The notes beneath the pieces are model-generated. The model had not been told where the DNA came from and did not search any database. It saw only the letters and a list, made by a program, of their open reading frames with translations. A DNA stretch of 64,000 bases, taken from the NCBI RefSeq assembly GCF_002159945.1, contig NZ_NFJQ01000003.1, forward strand, positions 124,001-188,000. Reading direction: 5' to 3'. Within the stretch, counting starts at the first letter, position 1; each line of letters starts with the position of its first letter. Source of the DNA: Cloacibacillus sp. An23 (GTDB taxonomy: Bacteria; Synergistota; Synergistia; Synergistales; Synergistaceae). The translations under genes were made by a program, and so were the position numbers. Below are positions 41,647 to 50,697 of this stretch, one piece after another.

Positions 41647-42720
41647 ATGAACACGATCGGAACGACTGTAATGACGCTCGCCGCCGCTGCGGCGGTAACG
41701 GCCTCGGCCTTCGCGGTTCCCGCGCAGGCGGCGGAGAAGGCGAAGAACCCCTTCGGCCTCGTCTACGCCGGAGCGATAACGAAGAACGAGCCCGGCAAGG
41801 TCAACATCCACCCCGTAAGCTACGACCTCAACGGCATCAAGATAGCCGCCAACGTCTACACGCCAGCCGGTTACAGCGAGTCGAAGAAATATCCCGCGGT
41901 CGTCGTCGCCCATCCCAACGGCGGCGTCAAAGAGCAGGTCGCGGGCCTCTTCGCGCAGCGCCTCGCCGAGCTCGGATACGTCACGATAACGGCCGACGCG
42001 GCCTTCCAGGGCGCGAGCGGCGGCGAACCGCGCAGCAAGGACGTGCCCTTCTACCGCACCGAGGACATCCACGGCATGGCGGACTACATCTCGACCTATC
42101 CCGGAGTCGATGCGAACCGCATCGGCGCGCTCGGCATCTGCGGAGGCGGCGGCTACACGCTGAACGCCGCGAAGTCCGACAAGCGCTTCAAGGCCGTCGC
42201 GACGCTGAGCATGTTCAACAGCGGGCAGGTACGCCGCAACGGCTATATGAACTCGCAGATGGATTCGATAAACGAGCGCATGAAGGCGGCCTCCGACGCG
42301 CGCGCGATGGAAAAGGCCGGTAAGATAACCTACGCCGGCGAGGTAGACTTCGACGCGCTCACCGACGAGGCGATAAGCAAGATCCCGACCGACCTCTACC
42401 GCGAAGGGATGCTCTACTACGGCAGGACGCACCGCCACCCGAACTCGACCTTCCGTTACGCTGCGGGCAGCCTTATGGAGCTTATGAGCTGGGACGCGGT
42501 TGACGGCATCGATCTCATCGACATGCCGCTGCTCATGATGGCGGGTTCTCAGGCCGACTCGCTCTACATGACGCTCGAAGCCTTCGGCAAAGCGACGGGC
42601 ACAAACGACAAAGAGCTCTACCTCGTCCCCGGCGCGACGCACATCAAAACCTACTACGTCCCCGAGTACGTCAATCTCGAAGTCGCGAAGCTCAAGGACT
42701 TCTTCGGCAAGAGACTGTAA
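41647..42720 (+). CDS. Exported α/β-hydrolase, dienelactone-hydrolase-like
   Basis: 357 residues with a signal peptide (MTLAAAAAVTASAFA, cleavage near AQAAE). It has an α/β-hydrolase core with VVVAHPNGGVKEQ (oxyanion region), the nucleophile elbow GICGGGG with Cys165 in place of Ser, as in dienelactone hydrolases, and a late His in PGATHIKTY. An α-helical lid lies between about 200 and 270. AAAGGAGA precedes the ATG. Predicted to hydrolyse an ester or lactone in the periplasm. The upstream sequence shares elements with the MerR-cupin-CMD operon, so the three exported proteins may serve one pathway. Confidence 0.88.
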   Translation: MNTIGTTVMTLAAAAAVTASAFAVPAQAAEKAKNPFGLVYAGAITKNEPGKVNIHPVSYDLNGIKIAANVYTPAGYSESKKYPAVVVAHPNGGVKEQVAGLFAQRLAELGYVTITADAAFQGASGGEPRSKDVPFYRTEDIHGMADYISTYPGVDANRIGALGICGGGGYTLNAAKSDKRFKAVATLSMFNSGQVRRNGYMNSQMDSINERMKAASDARAMEKAGKITYAGEVDFDALTDEAISKIPTDLYREGMLYYGRTHRHPNSTFRYAAGSLMELMSWDAVDGIDLIDMPLLMMAGSQADSLYMTLEAFGKATGTNDKELYLVPGATHIKTYYVPEYVNLEVAKLKDFFGKRL

Positions 42721-42758
42721 CGCGGCGAAATCAGTAAAAGCATAAAAAATCCGAAACG

Positions 42759-42790
42759 GCGGGCCTTCCGGCGAAACGCGGGCGGCCCGC
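42759..42790 (+). terminator. Terminator-like hairpin after the hydrolase gene
   Basis: GCGGGCC (42759-42765) / GGCCCGC (42784-42790), without a T-run. From 42791 to 43099 the DNA is AT-rich with no convincing gene; it marks the left edge of the restriction-modification island. Confidence 0.5.
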
Positions 42791-43099
42791 TAGCTCTTGC
42801 TGTATAGCGGATTAACCCAGGGCGAAAGAAATTTATGTTAACTCGGCAATCTTATAACCGAAATCGCAAGAGTAAATACAATAAGCTGAAACCGTGGCGC
42901 ATGTTCTAAATATAGCAATCTAATGTTCCGGCATATGGGGGGGAGGCGCACGATTTATTAATTCCAAAAGAATTACTGTGGGACAGTGTTTTTGTTATTA
43001 AATCAATTCACTGTATCAACTCATAGCTAATGTTCAGCGTCTTGTTTGGCTTGAAAAGCTAAGTACTGTGACAAAACCGCAATGAATGCGGCCTGTTTA

Positions 43100-43128
43100 T
43101 TGACTTTTATGGTCCGACATCTTATGAT
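43100..43128 (+). promoter_or_regulatory. Sigma70-type promoter of the restriction-modification operon
   Basis: TTGACT at 43100-43105, 17-base spacer, TATGAT at 43123-43128. Transcription should begin near 43135, right at the first GGATG motif. Confidence 0.75.
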
Positions 43129-43137
43129 ACAAAATAA

Positions 43138-43152
43138 GGATGTTTTAGGATG
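43138..43152 (+). promoter_or_regulatory. Two GGATG motifs in the leader of the methyltransferase gene
   Basis: GGATG at 43138-43142 and 43148-43152, 10 bases apart, lie between the -10 element and the ribosome site (GAGG at 43155). GGATG is the recognition sequence of FokI, the closest relative of the encoded enzymes. Binding or methylation here could regulate the operon. Confidence 0.55.
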
Positions 43153-43166
43153 TTGAGGTGCTTGTG

Positions 43167-45116
43167 ATGAGATTTATCGGAAGCAAAGCAAAATTGCTGA
43201 AAAACATTGATATGGTTATATCTGAGAATACAGAGGGGAACGAGAAGACCTTCTGTGATATTTTTGCCGGCACTGGCTCTGTCGCCAGGTATTTCAAGCC
43301 GCGTTATGAAATCATCTCAAATGACACGCTGTATTTTTCCTACGTGATACAGAAAGCTACCATAGAGAACAACTCTACACCTGAGTTCTCAAAGCTTAAG
43401 AGTATCGGCATCCTCGACCCATTTCGTTTTTTAGAAGAAACACAGATACAAATATTGGATTACAATGATAGCCATTATTTTATAACGAAAAATTATACGC
43501 CGCATGGAGGCTGCGAAAGGATGTATCTTTCAAATAAAAACGCGGCGAGAATTGATTTTGTCCGCAACACAATTGAGGCGTGGAAGCGGGAAGGCCTGCT
43601 ATATGATCTAGAATACTATTATCTGCTAGCCGGGCTTATCGAGGGCGTGCCGTCTGTATCCAACATCACAGGTACTTACGGCGCATATCTGAAATACTGG
43701 GACAAAAGGTCATTCAAGGATTTGGAGCTCGCGCGGCTAGATGTTATCAATAATCATAGGCGCAATACAAGCTATAATAGAGACGCAAATGAGTTGATCG
43801 GCGAACTGAGCGGCGATATTTTGTATCTTGATCCGCCATATAATTCTAGGCAGTATGCACAGAACTATCATCTGCTTGAAACAATATCAAAATATGATTA
43901 CCCGGAAATACACGGCATAACGGGGATGCGTCCATGTAATAGCGTAAAATCGTCTTTTTGCATAAAAGGCGAGGTTGTGGAGGCATTTGAGGACTTAATA
44001 AACAAGGCTGATTTCAATAATATCGTAATGAGCTATAGCACGGACGGACTTATGGCTGCCAACGATATTGAAAAAATTTTGAAAAGGCACGGAATTGCAG
44101 AGAGCTATAAAATGTATTCCGTCCCCTATCGGCAGTATATGAGCAAAAAGACTATGCAGAAGGAATATTTATACGAATATATTTTTTACATAAGAAAGTG
44201 TATCTCAAGGAAATCATATTTTGATTTTTGCAAAACGCCCTATATTGGTAGCGAAGTCATCGCCGACACCAAAAAATATATCAAAAGCCCTGTGAATTAT
44301 ATTGGCGGGAAATATAAACTACTTCCGCAAATTTTGCCGAATTTTCCTAACTATATAGGTACTTTTGTAGATTTATTTGCAGGAGGATGTAACGTCACAA
44401 TCAATGTGAATGCCAATAAAATTATCTGCAATGACATAAATATAAAAATAATCGAAATGTTTCAGGCATTCAGAAACACCGGTCTTTCGGAAATATTGAG
44501 TCAAATAAAGGCGCGCATAGTTGAATATGGCCTGTCAAAAGAAAATGAAGATGGTTTTAAACGGTTCAGGGACTTTTACAACGCCACACGAAGCCCCATA
44601 GATTTATATACTCTTACTTGTTATTCATTCAATTACCAATTCCGCTTTAACAATAATCTTGAGTACAACAACCCCTTCGGGAGAAACAGAAGCCGTTTCT
44701 CCGACAACATGGAACACAACTTGATAGCTTTTGTTTCAAAACTTCAAAGATTAAATATCGAATTTTCGAGTAGGGACTTCGTGCAGATACCGCTTGAATC
44801 ATTAGCATCTGACGATTTGATTTACTGCGACCCTCCTTACCTCATAACGACAGGAACGTATAACGACGGCAACAGAGGATTCAAAGACTGGAAGCTGGAA
44901 CAGGAGTCAACTTTGTATGATTATTTGGATGCGGCAAACGCGCGTGGCATAAAGTTTGCCCTGTCGAACGTCATTGAGCACAAGGGAAAAGTAAATGAAC
45001 TCCTCTCTGCGTGGGCTAGTAAATATAAGGTTATCGATCTGTCTATGAATTACTCAAATTCAAGCTATAACACAAAGAGAGGAGAGAGCCGGGAAGTCTT
45101 GATAATAAACTACTAA
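43167..45116 (+). CDS. FokI-type bifunctional adenine methyltransferase
   Basis: 649 residues from the ATG at 43167 (GAGG 8 bases upstream; the frame opens at a GTG at 43158). It is a tandem fusion of two D12-class N6-adenine methyltransferases, as in M.FokI. The first half starts MRFIGSKAKLL with motif I FCDIFAGTGSVARYF (29-43) and catalytic DPPY at 222-225. The second half restarts VNYIGGKYKLL with FVDLFAGGCNV (400-410) and DPPY at 555-558. Each half would methylate one strand of an asymmetric site, probably GGATG/CATCC. It protects the host from the nuclease encoded 11 bases downstream. Codon use is AT-rich, unlike the neighbours, which indicates recent transfer. Confidence 0.93.
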   Translation: MRFIGSKAKLLKNIDMVISENTEGNEKTFCDIFAGTGSVARYFKPRYEIISNDTLYFSYVIQKATIENNSTPEFSKLKSIGILDPFRFLEETQIQILDYNDSHYFITKNYTPHGGCERMYLSNKNAARIDFVRNTIEAWKREGLLYDLEYYYLLAGLIEGVPSVSNITGTYGAYLKYWDKRSFKDLELARLDVINNHRRNTSYNRDANELIGELSGDILYLDPPYNSRQYAQNYHLLETISKYDYPEIHGITGMRPCNSVKSSFCIKGEVVEAFEDLINKADFNNIVMSYSTDGLMAANDIEKILKRHGIAESYKMYSVPYRQYMSKKTMQKEYLYEYIFYIRKCISRKSYFDFCKTPYIGSEVIADTKKYIKSPVNYIGGKYKLLPQILPNFPNYIGTFVDLFAGGCNVTINVNANKIICNDINIKIIEMFQAFRNTGLSEILSQIKARIVEYGLSKENEDGFKRFRDFYNATRSPIDLYTLTCYSFNYQFRFNNNLEYNNPFGRNRSRFSDNMEHNLIAFVSKLQRLNIEFSSRDFVQIPLESLASDDLIYCDPPYLITTGTYNDGNRGFKDWKLEQESTLYDYLDAANARGIKFALSNVIEHKGKVNELLSAWASKYKVIDLSMNYSNSSYNTKRGESREVLIINY

Positions 45117-45127
45117 CCCGGAAAACC

Positions 45128-46897
45128 ATGATTTCTATAATCCCTACATATAATAGACGATTCCGCGCTTTTGGTTGGGTGCAAGACCCGAGTAATCTGC
45201 GAAGCCTTTGCGATGTTGTTGCCGTGTTTGACCCTTGCTCTGCAAAACATGGTGAGATGATAGACAAAGTTATCCCGAGACTAGTCGCGGAGCAAGATGG
45301 GCGTGATGTATTCATCGAGGCACTGCGGCACAAGCCATTGAAACTAAAATATGCGCACCTTGTCGGCACATCATTTACCCCAAGAAGTGCGTCAAGGTGC
45401 AATGGTATTATACAGGCGGCAGTTAAGGGGCAAGGGCGGGATTTTATCGGGGACTGGCCCGCCGATAATTTTGTGCGCTGGGCACATTGCTTTGGCTTCA
45501 TCAAATACGACTACGCAGACGATAGCCTTGAAATAACTGACAGTGGGCTGGAACTTGTGCAGGCCCGTTGCGAGGGAGAAGCGTTATCCGGTAAAGAAAA
45601 AGATTTGCTCATAAACGCTGCTTTGGCATATCCTCCAGCAGTAAGGGTATTAAGCTTGTTATCAGAAACGGAAGATACGCACCTCACGAAATTTGAAATA
45701 GGACGTCAGTTAGGCTTTATCGGTGAGGACGGCTTTACCAGTATGCCTCAGAAAGTATTTGTACGTTCGTTGGCAAACGCAGAAGCAACAGAGCGTCGCA
45801 CCATGAAAGCAAACTGGGAAGGTTCATCGGATAAATATGCAAGGATGATTGCGAAGTGGCTTGAAAACCTTGGACTTGTCACACGCGTCCCGAAAGAAAT
45901 CACGGTTTGGTCAGGCGAAAAGAGCTACACCGATACGATAGCACATTCGTATACTATCACGGCTGCTGGAATTACAGCATTACGAAGGTCCATAGGGAAA
46001 AGCAGACATAAACGGATTGTGAAAAACGTATGCTGGGAGATGTTAGCCACCAAAGGCTCAGATAGGGAATACTTACGTACGCGCCGAGCTCTCATTTTAA
46101 AATGTTTGTCCGAGCACAAGCGAGGGGCTTCAGTCAGTGATGTTATAAATTTTCTTGCATCAAATGGTTTTGAAGAAAACGACAATACTGTTGCCGACGA
46201 TATTAGAGGATTACAGAATATTGGCATTGCAATATTAATAAAAGGCGGCGAATATTTATTTGACGATGTAATCAACGATTTTAGCATTCCTATGTCGCAG
46301 TCATTTACAAAATCTGATTTTGAAGAAACGAAAGAGCAAATCAGGGGAAAATTATTGCATCTACCGCATGAGTATCTATCGCTTATTGACCTTGCATACG
46401 ATAGCAAACAGAATCGCCTGTTTGAGATGAAAACGTTAGGCTTGCTGACAGAAGAGTGCGGTTATCAAGGCTTGCATTTAGGAGGAAGCCGTAAGCCTGA
46501 CGGAATAATCTACACCAGCTCAGAGAAATACAATTATGGTGTAATCATAGATACAAAAGCATATTCCAGAGGTTATAATCTACCCATTTCACAGGCAGAC
46601 GAAATGGAACGTTATATTGGCGAAAATCAAACGCGGGATGCAAAAATAAACCCAAATAAATGGTGGAAGCATTTTCCTGAAGAGGTAAATGAGTTCTATT
46701 TTATGTTCGTTTCAGGACATTTTATCGGTAATTTTAAGGCACAAATTATGCGGATAAGTAGGAACAAAGCGATTAACGGGACTGCCATAGCTGTAGCAAA
46801 TCTTCTGCTGTGCGTTGAGGCTTATAAGGCGGGGCAACTTACTCACGAGGTAATTAAAACAAAAGTGTTTAATAACGGAGAATTTGAACTATTATAA
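45128..46897 (+). CDS. FokI-like type IIS restriction endonuclease
   Basis: 589 residues, very close to FokI in length and along most of the sequence. The recognition part begins RAFGWVQDPSN and keeps the DNA-contact segment NWEGSSDKYARMIAKWL (229-245). The cleavage domain has GGSRKPDGIIYT with Asp458 and GVIIDTKAYS with Asp475 and Lys477, matching FokI Asp450, Asp467 and Lys469. The dimerisation segment QADEMERYIGENQTR (489-503) retains the Asp and Arg needed for cleavage-domain pairing (Asp491, Arg495). All known catalytic residues are intact, so an active enzyme is expected. GGATG recognition is inferred from conservation of the DNA-binding segments. It is co-transcribed with the methyltransferase. 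Confidence 0.95.
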   Translation: MISIIPTYNRRFRAFGWVQDPSNLRSLCDVVAVFDPCSAKHGEMIDKVIPRLVAEQDGRDVFIEALRHKPLKLKYAHLVGTSFTPRSASRCNGIIQAAVKGQGRDFIGDWPADNFVRWAHCFGFIKYDYADDSLEITDSGLELVQARCEGEALSGKEKDLLINAALAYPPAVRVLSLLSETEDTHLTKFEIGRQLGFIGEDGFTSMPQKVFVRSLANAEATERRTMKANWEGSSDKYARMIAKWLENLGLVTRVPKEITVWSGEKSYTDTIAHSYTITAAGITALRRSIGKSRHKRIVKNVCWEMLATKGSDREYLRTRRALILKCLSEHKRGASVSDVINFLASNGFEENDNTVADDIRGLQNIGIAILIKGGEYLFDDVINDFSIPMSQSFTKSDFEETKEQIRGKLLHLPHEYLSLIDLAYDSKQNRLFEMKTLGLLTEECGYQGLHLGGSRKPDGIIYTSSEKYNYGVIIDTKAYSRGYNLPISQADEMERYIGENQTRDAKINPNKWWKHFPEEVNEFYFMFVSGHFIGNFKAQIMRISRNKAINGTAIAVANLLLCVEAYKAGQLTHEVIKTKVFNNGEFELL

Positions 46898-46946
46898 GAC
46901 GAAAAATAAAATAAGAAATAACAATATGGGAAAGAGAAACCCCACG

Positions 46947-47160
46947 TTAGTTTATGGCCTCAACTGTAATGTTATTCATCATATCGTTACTGCCGAGAAG
47001 AGCGAAGAGCTTCACGTATTCGCGCTGCTGTAGGCCGCTTATCGCATGTCTGCCGTCGTCAAACGTGCCTGTGTATTGGTTGTTGTTATTCCTTATTGGA
47101 GTCCAATTTTAGTCATTAGTGATGCTTATGTCCGTAAGTAATACAGACTCACTCATGGAG
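46947..47160 (-). pseudogene. Remnant of a GLUG/Synerg-CTERM surface-protein gene
   Basis: Read on the minus strand, the DNA encodes SMSESVLLTDISITND, an in-frame TAA, then NWTPIRNNNNQYTGTFDDG...HAISGL and about 25 further residues to a stop at 46947. The NWTPI...Y.GTFD..... SGL pattern matches NWTPIGTESVPYAGTFDG near the start of the protein at 39360-41173. No start, signal peptide or tail remains. It sits right beside the restriction-modification island, so insertion or deletion there probably broke it. Between 47161 and 47338 no gene is seen. Confidence 0.7.
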
Positions 47161-47338
47161 TTTGCGTCTGTCCTTCTGTGCCTATGACCACGTCGTGGGA
47201 AAATACGAGATGCCCCGTCATGGAAATTTGACACAAGTTGTTCTCGTATGGCGGATGGCGCAAAAAACGCCGCGGCGGGGCGGATTTCCCGTCCCGCGCC
47301 GCGGCGATGTCGTTCTGTGCTGTTTCGCGCTTTTTCCG

Positions 47339-48388
47339 CTACGGCTTCACGACGGCCTTGAGTATCGGGCCGGCGGGGTCGGACAGGCGCTCGAAGGTGT
47401 GCTGAAGTTCGTCGAGCGAAATTATGTCCGTCACGTATATTTCGGGGTCGATGACTTTGTTCGCGATGAGCGCTATCGTGCCCTCGAACTCTTCGCGCGT
47501 GCAAGAGACGCTGCCGATGAGCTTTATCTCCTGAAGCACGGCGCGGTTGATGTTGACCGGTATCGTCTCCGTTATGCTGTTGCCTATCATGACGACCGTT
47601 CCGCCGGGCTTCGAGGCGTCGATGCAGAGGCCGAGCGTGTTCTCCGAGCCGACGACTTCGAAGGATACGTCGAAGCCGCCGCGCGTCGCCTCGCGCATCT
47701 TTTCCGCCGCGCTGGGGTCGCCGCCGTCGAAGAAATCGTCAACGAAGCCCGCGCGCTTCGCGCGTTCGATTTTGCGGTCGTCGAGCTTCGACATCGCGAC
47801 GTATGAAGCGCCGGATTTTTTCGCGAGCTCTGCTATCATGTGGCCGATTATGCCGGTTCCGACGACGAGCACCTTGTCGCCTAGCTTCACGCCGGATTTG
47901 CGCACGGCGTGATAGGCTACCATTAGCGGGTCGATGAGTCCCGCCGCGACGTCGGATACCGAGTCGGGCAGGAGATAGGCGTTTTTCGCCGGCCCCGCGA
48001 ATTTTTCGGCATAGGCGCCGTTGCAGACGAAGCCGATGTAGTTCGTGCCGTTCACGGAGCGGCAGAGATGCTCGAGCCCCGCGCGGCACATGTCGCACTC
48101 GCCGCAGTAGAGGTTTGCCCAGAAGACGACGCGGTCGCCTTTCTTGAAGCCGCTCTCGCCGGGCTCGGTCACGACGCCGCAGAACTCGTGCCCCATCATG
48201 AAGTCGGGCATCTCGCCTTTGCCCCAGCCCTTTCCGGCCTTCCACATGTGTACGTCGCTGCCGCAGACGCCGCAGGCCGAGACGTCTATGCCTATCTGCC
48301 CCGGCTTGACTTCCGGCGCTGGCACTTCCTTCACAACTATGTCGCGCGGCCCCGCGAGCACGGCGGCCTTCATCGTCTTTTTCTCCAT
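47339..48388 (-). CDS. Zinc-dependent alcohol/polyol dehydrogenase family protein
   Basis: 349 residues of the medium-chain dehydrogenase (threonine/sorbitol dehydrogenase-like) family. Catalytic Zn region SACGVCGSDVHMW, GHEFCGVV, the structural-Zn cluster CGECDMCRAGLEHLC, and NAD(P) loop VVGTGIIGHMIAELA. The start at ATG 48388 follows GGAAGG with 8 bases; the GTG at 48397 is inside the ribosome site. It oxidises a secondary alcohol or amino alcohol. It is divergent from a MerR regulator across a palindromic promoter, the usual sign of MerR control. Confidence 0.92.
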   Translation of the reverse strand: MEKKTMKAAVLAGPRDIVVKEVPAPEVKPGQIGIDVSACGVCGSDVHMWKAGKGWGKGEMPDFMMGHEFCGVVTEPGESGFKKGDRVVFWANLYCGECDMCRAGLEHLCRSVNGTNYIGFVCNGAYAEKFAGPAKNAYLLPDSVSDVAAGLIDPLMVAYHAVRKSGVKLGDKVLVVGTGIIGHMIAELAKKSGASYVAMSKLDDRKIERAKRAGFVDDFFDGGDPSAAEKMREATRGGFDVSFEVVGSENTLGLCIDASKPGGTVVMIGNSITETIPVNINRAVLQEIKLIGSVSCTREEFEGTIALIANKVIDPEIYVTDIISLDELQHTFERLSDPAGPILKAVVKP

Positions 48389-48485
48389 TTCGCGCACCTT
48401 CCCGTGTTTTTCAGGATTTTTTCATTTTCGTGCTGCGGCGGGCCTTCGCCCTTGACCGCCTGTAATGTGTATCGTATCATTAAAG

Positions 48486-48501
48486 TTGACTTGAAAGTCA
48501 A
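48486..48501. promoter_or_regulatory. MerR-type palindrome between dehydrogenase and MerR genes
   Basis: TTGACTTGAAAGTCAA is a perfect 16-base palindrome that also contains a -35-like TTGACT on each strand. It lies 30 bases before the MerR ATG and about 100 before the dehydrogenase. Confidence 0.65.
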
Positions 48502-48530
48502 TGTTTGTTTTCGGCTTCGGAGGTTTTGCC

Positions 48531-48989
48531 ATGACGTACACGATTCATCAGGTAGAGAAGATGACTGGGATCCCGGCGACTACCCTGCGCTATTACGACA
48601 AGGAGGGGCTGCTGCCGTTCCTCGGGCGGCGCGGCTCGGGCTACAGGGAGTTTTCCGAACTCGACCTCGCGTCGCTGCAGATCATCCAGTGCCTGAAGAC
48701 GACGGGAATGTCCGTCGGAGAGATGCGGCTCTTCTCGCAGTGGGTGAGCGAGGGTGATTCGACGCTCGGAAAGCGCTACGAGCTTTTCGCCCGCAGGCGC
48801 GAGGCCGTCGAACGCCAGATAGCGGAGCTGCAAAAGGCGCTCGAGATAATCGAACACAAGTGCGACTACTACAGGCGCGCCGTCGAGGTCGGGACGGAGA
48901 AGCACATGCTCGGCAAGGACAAGCTGCCTTACGCCGAGGAATTTCTGAAATCGCCGGATACGGCGGATGATTCGGTGAAGCCGTCGTAA
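48531..48989 (+). CDS. MerR-family transcriptional regulator
   Basis: 152 residues from the ATG at 48531 (GGAGG 7 bases upstream; the frame opens at 48501). HTH TIHQVEKMTGIPATTLRYYDKEGLLPFL, then a long helix (REAVERQIAELQKALEIIEHKC). No C-terminal metal-binding cluster; effector likely an aldehyde or organic molecule, like AdhR. Probably activates the divergent dehydrogenase. Confidence 0.92.
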   Translation: MTYTIHQVEKMTGIPATTLRYYDKEGLLPFLGRRGSGYREFSELDLASLQIIQCLKTTGMSVGEMRLFSQWVSEGDSTLGKRYELFARRREAVERQIAELQKALEIIEHKCDYYRRAVEVGTEKHMLGKDKLPYAEEFLKSPDTADDSVKPS

Positions 48990-49164
48990 ATCCCGGCGCG
49001 CGGCGTATTTTGTCCGGCCGCGCGGCGCAGGCGGGGAAGTCTGCCGCTCTATGCCCGAGATTGAACGGCGTGTTTCAGACGAGCGGGCGGGAACGGCGCT
49101 TAAGCCGCCGTATGCGGCGGCAGTCGCGTGACGCAGACGCGCATTTTATAACAATTTATAAGAA

Positions 49165-49191
49165 CGGCACGACAGGCCTTTCGTCGTGCCG
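49165..49191. terminator. Hairpin after the MerR gene
   Basis: CGGCACGAC (49165-49173) / GTCGTGCCG (49183-49191), 9-bp perfect stem. The stretch 48990-49429 otherwise holds no gene, only this and the next hairpin. Confidence 0.55.
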
Positions 49192-49307
49192 CGTCCGTCC
49201 GCGAACGCATCGGACGTTGGCCGCGCGAAGATAACGGCAAATCTTATCCGCCGCGCCCGACGCGGCGCACGTCCCGCGAGGGCGCGCCGTTTTTTGAAAA
49301 AATACGA

Positions 49308-49347
49308 GCCGCCGCAGCGCCTTTGGAGCCTGAGGCGCTGCGGCGGC
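49308..49347. terminator. Bidirectional terminator before the DctP gene end
   Basis: GCCGCCGCAGCGCCT (49308-49322) / AGGCGCTGCGGCGGC (49333-49347), a perfect 15-bp stem. On the minus strand a T-rich stretch (cgtatttttt) follows. Confidence 0.8.
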
Positions 49348-49429
49348 TTTATGCTGCGGTGTAATGCGCTGCGCGCGCGTTCGGCCCGTTTTTATAATCC
49401 ATGCCGGAGCCTCCGCGCGCGGTTGTTTT

Positions 49430-50437
49430 TTATTTTTTCTTGTCTTCCCTGAAATGCCTGCGCGCCTCTTCTATGAGCTGCGCTCCGAGCTTCGGCTCGA
49501 GAGTCTTCTGTATATGCGCCAGTGCGGCTTCGCGCGCGGGGGCCAGTTCCTTTTCAGTGTATTCGAAGACCGTCATGCCGTTCTTCTTCATGCGCTCGAC
49601 GTTCAGCTCGTCGTTCTCGCGCGCCGTCTTGAGCGAGCGCTTAGAAGCCTTCGCCACTTCGGAGTAGATTATCTTAAGGTCGTCCTCGCCGAGCTTGTCC
49701 CACGTCTGCGCGCTCATTAGGTACGCGAGGGTCTCTATGGTGTAGTTGAGGCTGTACCAGTATTTCACCGTCCCCTTTAGATCGGAGGTGACGGCGCCCG
49801 TCGAGATGCCTGTCACGGCGTCGCACGAGTCCTCCTGCACCGCGGCGGCTATCCCGGCGTATGGCAGCGAGACCGTCCTGTAGCCCTGCGATTTGATTAT
49901 CTCGGGATAGACGGTCGTCAGCGGCACGCGGGCGAGCACGCCCTTGTTGGCGTCCGGGTCGAGCGGGTTCTTTATCCTCTTCGTCGATGCGATGCCCGTC
50001 ATGCCCTCTATGTGGAAGCCGAGGAACTTGACGCCGAGGCGCGTGTTGTACTCGGAGATCTTCCTGGCGAGCCAGCCGTCGGGAGCGAAGTCCTTCGCGG
50101 CCTTCTCGTAGCTCGGGAATATGTTGAGGTTGGCGAGCTCGAGGCGCGGGTCGAACTCTCCGGAGTTCGTGATGAGCGCCATGTCGATCCTGCCCTTCAT
50201 AAGGTCTTCGTATACGAGCGTGTAGTCGCCGAGTTTGTTGGCGGGGTAGACCTCTATCGCGATCCTCCCTTGGGTGCGCTGGTTGACGCCGCCGGCTATG
50301 TCGCGCATCAGCTTCGTCGCGTAATGCCCGTCGGGGAACTGTCCCGCGAAGCGCAGCGTCACGTCGGCGGCCTCGGAGCAGGGCGCGATGAATACAAGGA
50401 GCAGAAGGGCTGACAATAAACCTTTGAGACTTCTCAT
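49430..50437 (-). CDS. TRAP transporter solute-binding protein, DctP family (orphan)
   Basis: 335 residues. Signal peptide SLKGLLSALLLLVFIAPCSEA (a Cys is present but not in a clear lipobox), then a DctP domain: VTLRFAGQFPDGHYATKLMRDIAGGVNQRT, MKGRIDMALITNSGEF and the Arg-containing GVLARVPLTTVYPEIIKSQGY. No DctQ or DctM gene lies nearby, so the membrane partner must be elsewhere or the protein acts as a sensor. The ATG follows GGAGAGG with 8 bases. Confidence 0.9.
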   Translation of the reverse strand: MRSLKGLLSALLLLVFIAPCSEAADVTLRFAGQFPDGHYATKLMRDIAGGVNQRTQGRIAIEVYPANKLGDYTLVYEDLMKGRIDMALITNSGEFDPRLELANLNIFPSYEKAAKDFAPDGWLARKISEYNTRLGVKFLGFHIEGMTGIASTKRIKNPLDPDANKGVLARVPLTTVYPEIIKSQGYRTVSLPYAGIAAAVQEDSCDAVTGISTGAVTSDLKGTVKYWYSLNYTIETLAYLMSAQTWDKLGEDDLKIIYSEVAKASKRSLKTARENDELNVERMKKNGMTVFEYTEKELAPAREAALAHIQKTLEPKLGAQLIEEARRHFREDKKK

Positions 50438-50697
50438 GGCAAAGACCTCTCCTTTTTATTTGGTATTGATTTGACGCCAGTTTTATTTATCCGCCGTTTG
50501 TACCATTGTTTTTACATTCAGCGGATTGGTTCAGTAAAGTTCTTTCTCATTGTAACATGAATTTTTGCGCCGCGCCATAGCGCGCCGTGAGCGGCGTGAA
50601 ATTTTCGCCGAGCCGTTGTCTCTCCAAGCGAGAAATATTACAATGTAAAACGGATATGGGTTCTGTCGATACGGAATCGGAAAAGGAGCTTGAAGTC

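Noticed and set aside
43158-43166. GTG at 43158 as start of the methyltransferase
   Set aside because: It overlaps the probable ribosome site GAGG. The ATG at 43167 has proper spacing and gives the MRFIGSK N terminus expected for this family.
49010-49452. Several short frames between the MerR and DctP genes
   Set aside because: Arg-rich products over hairpins and a terminator, no ribosome sites, no domains.
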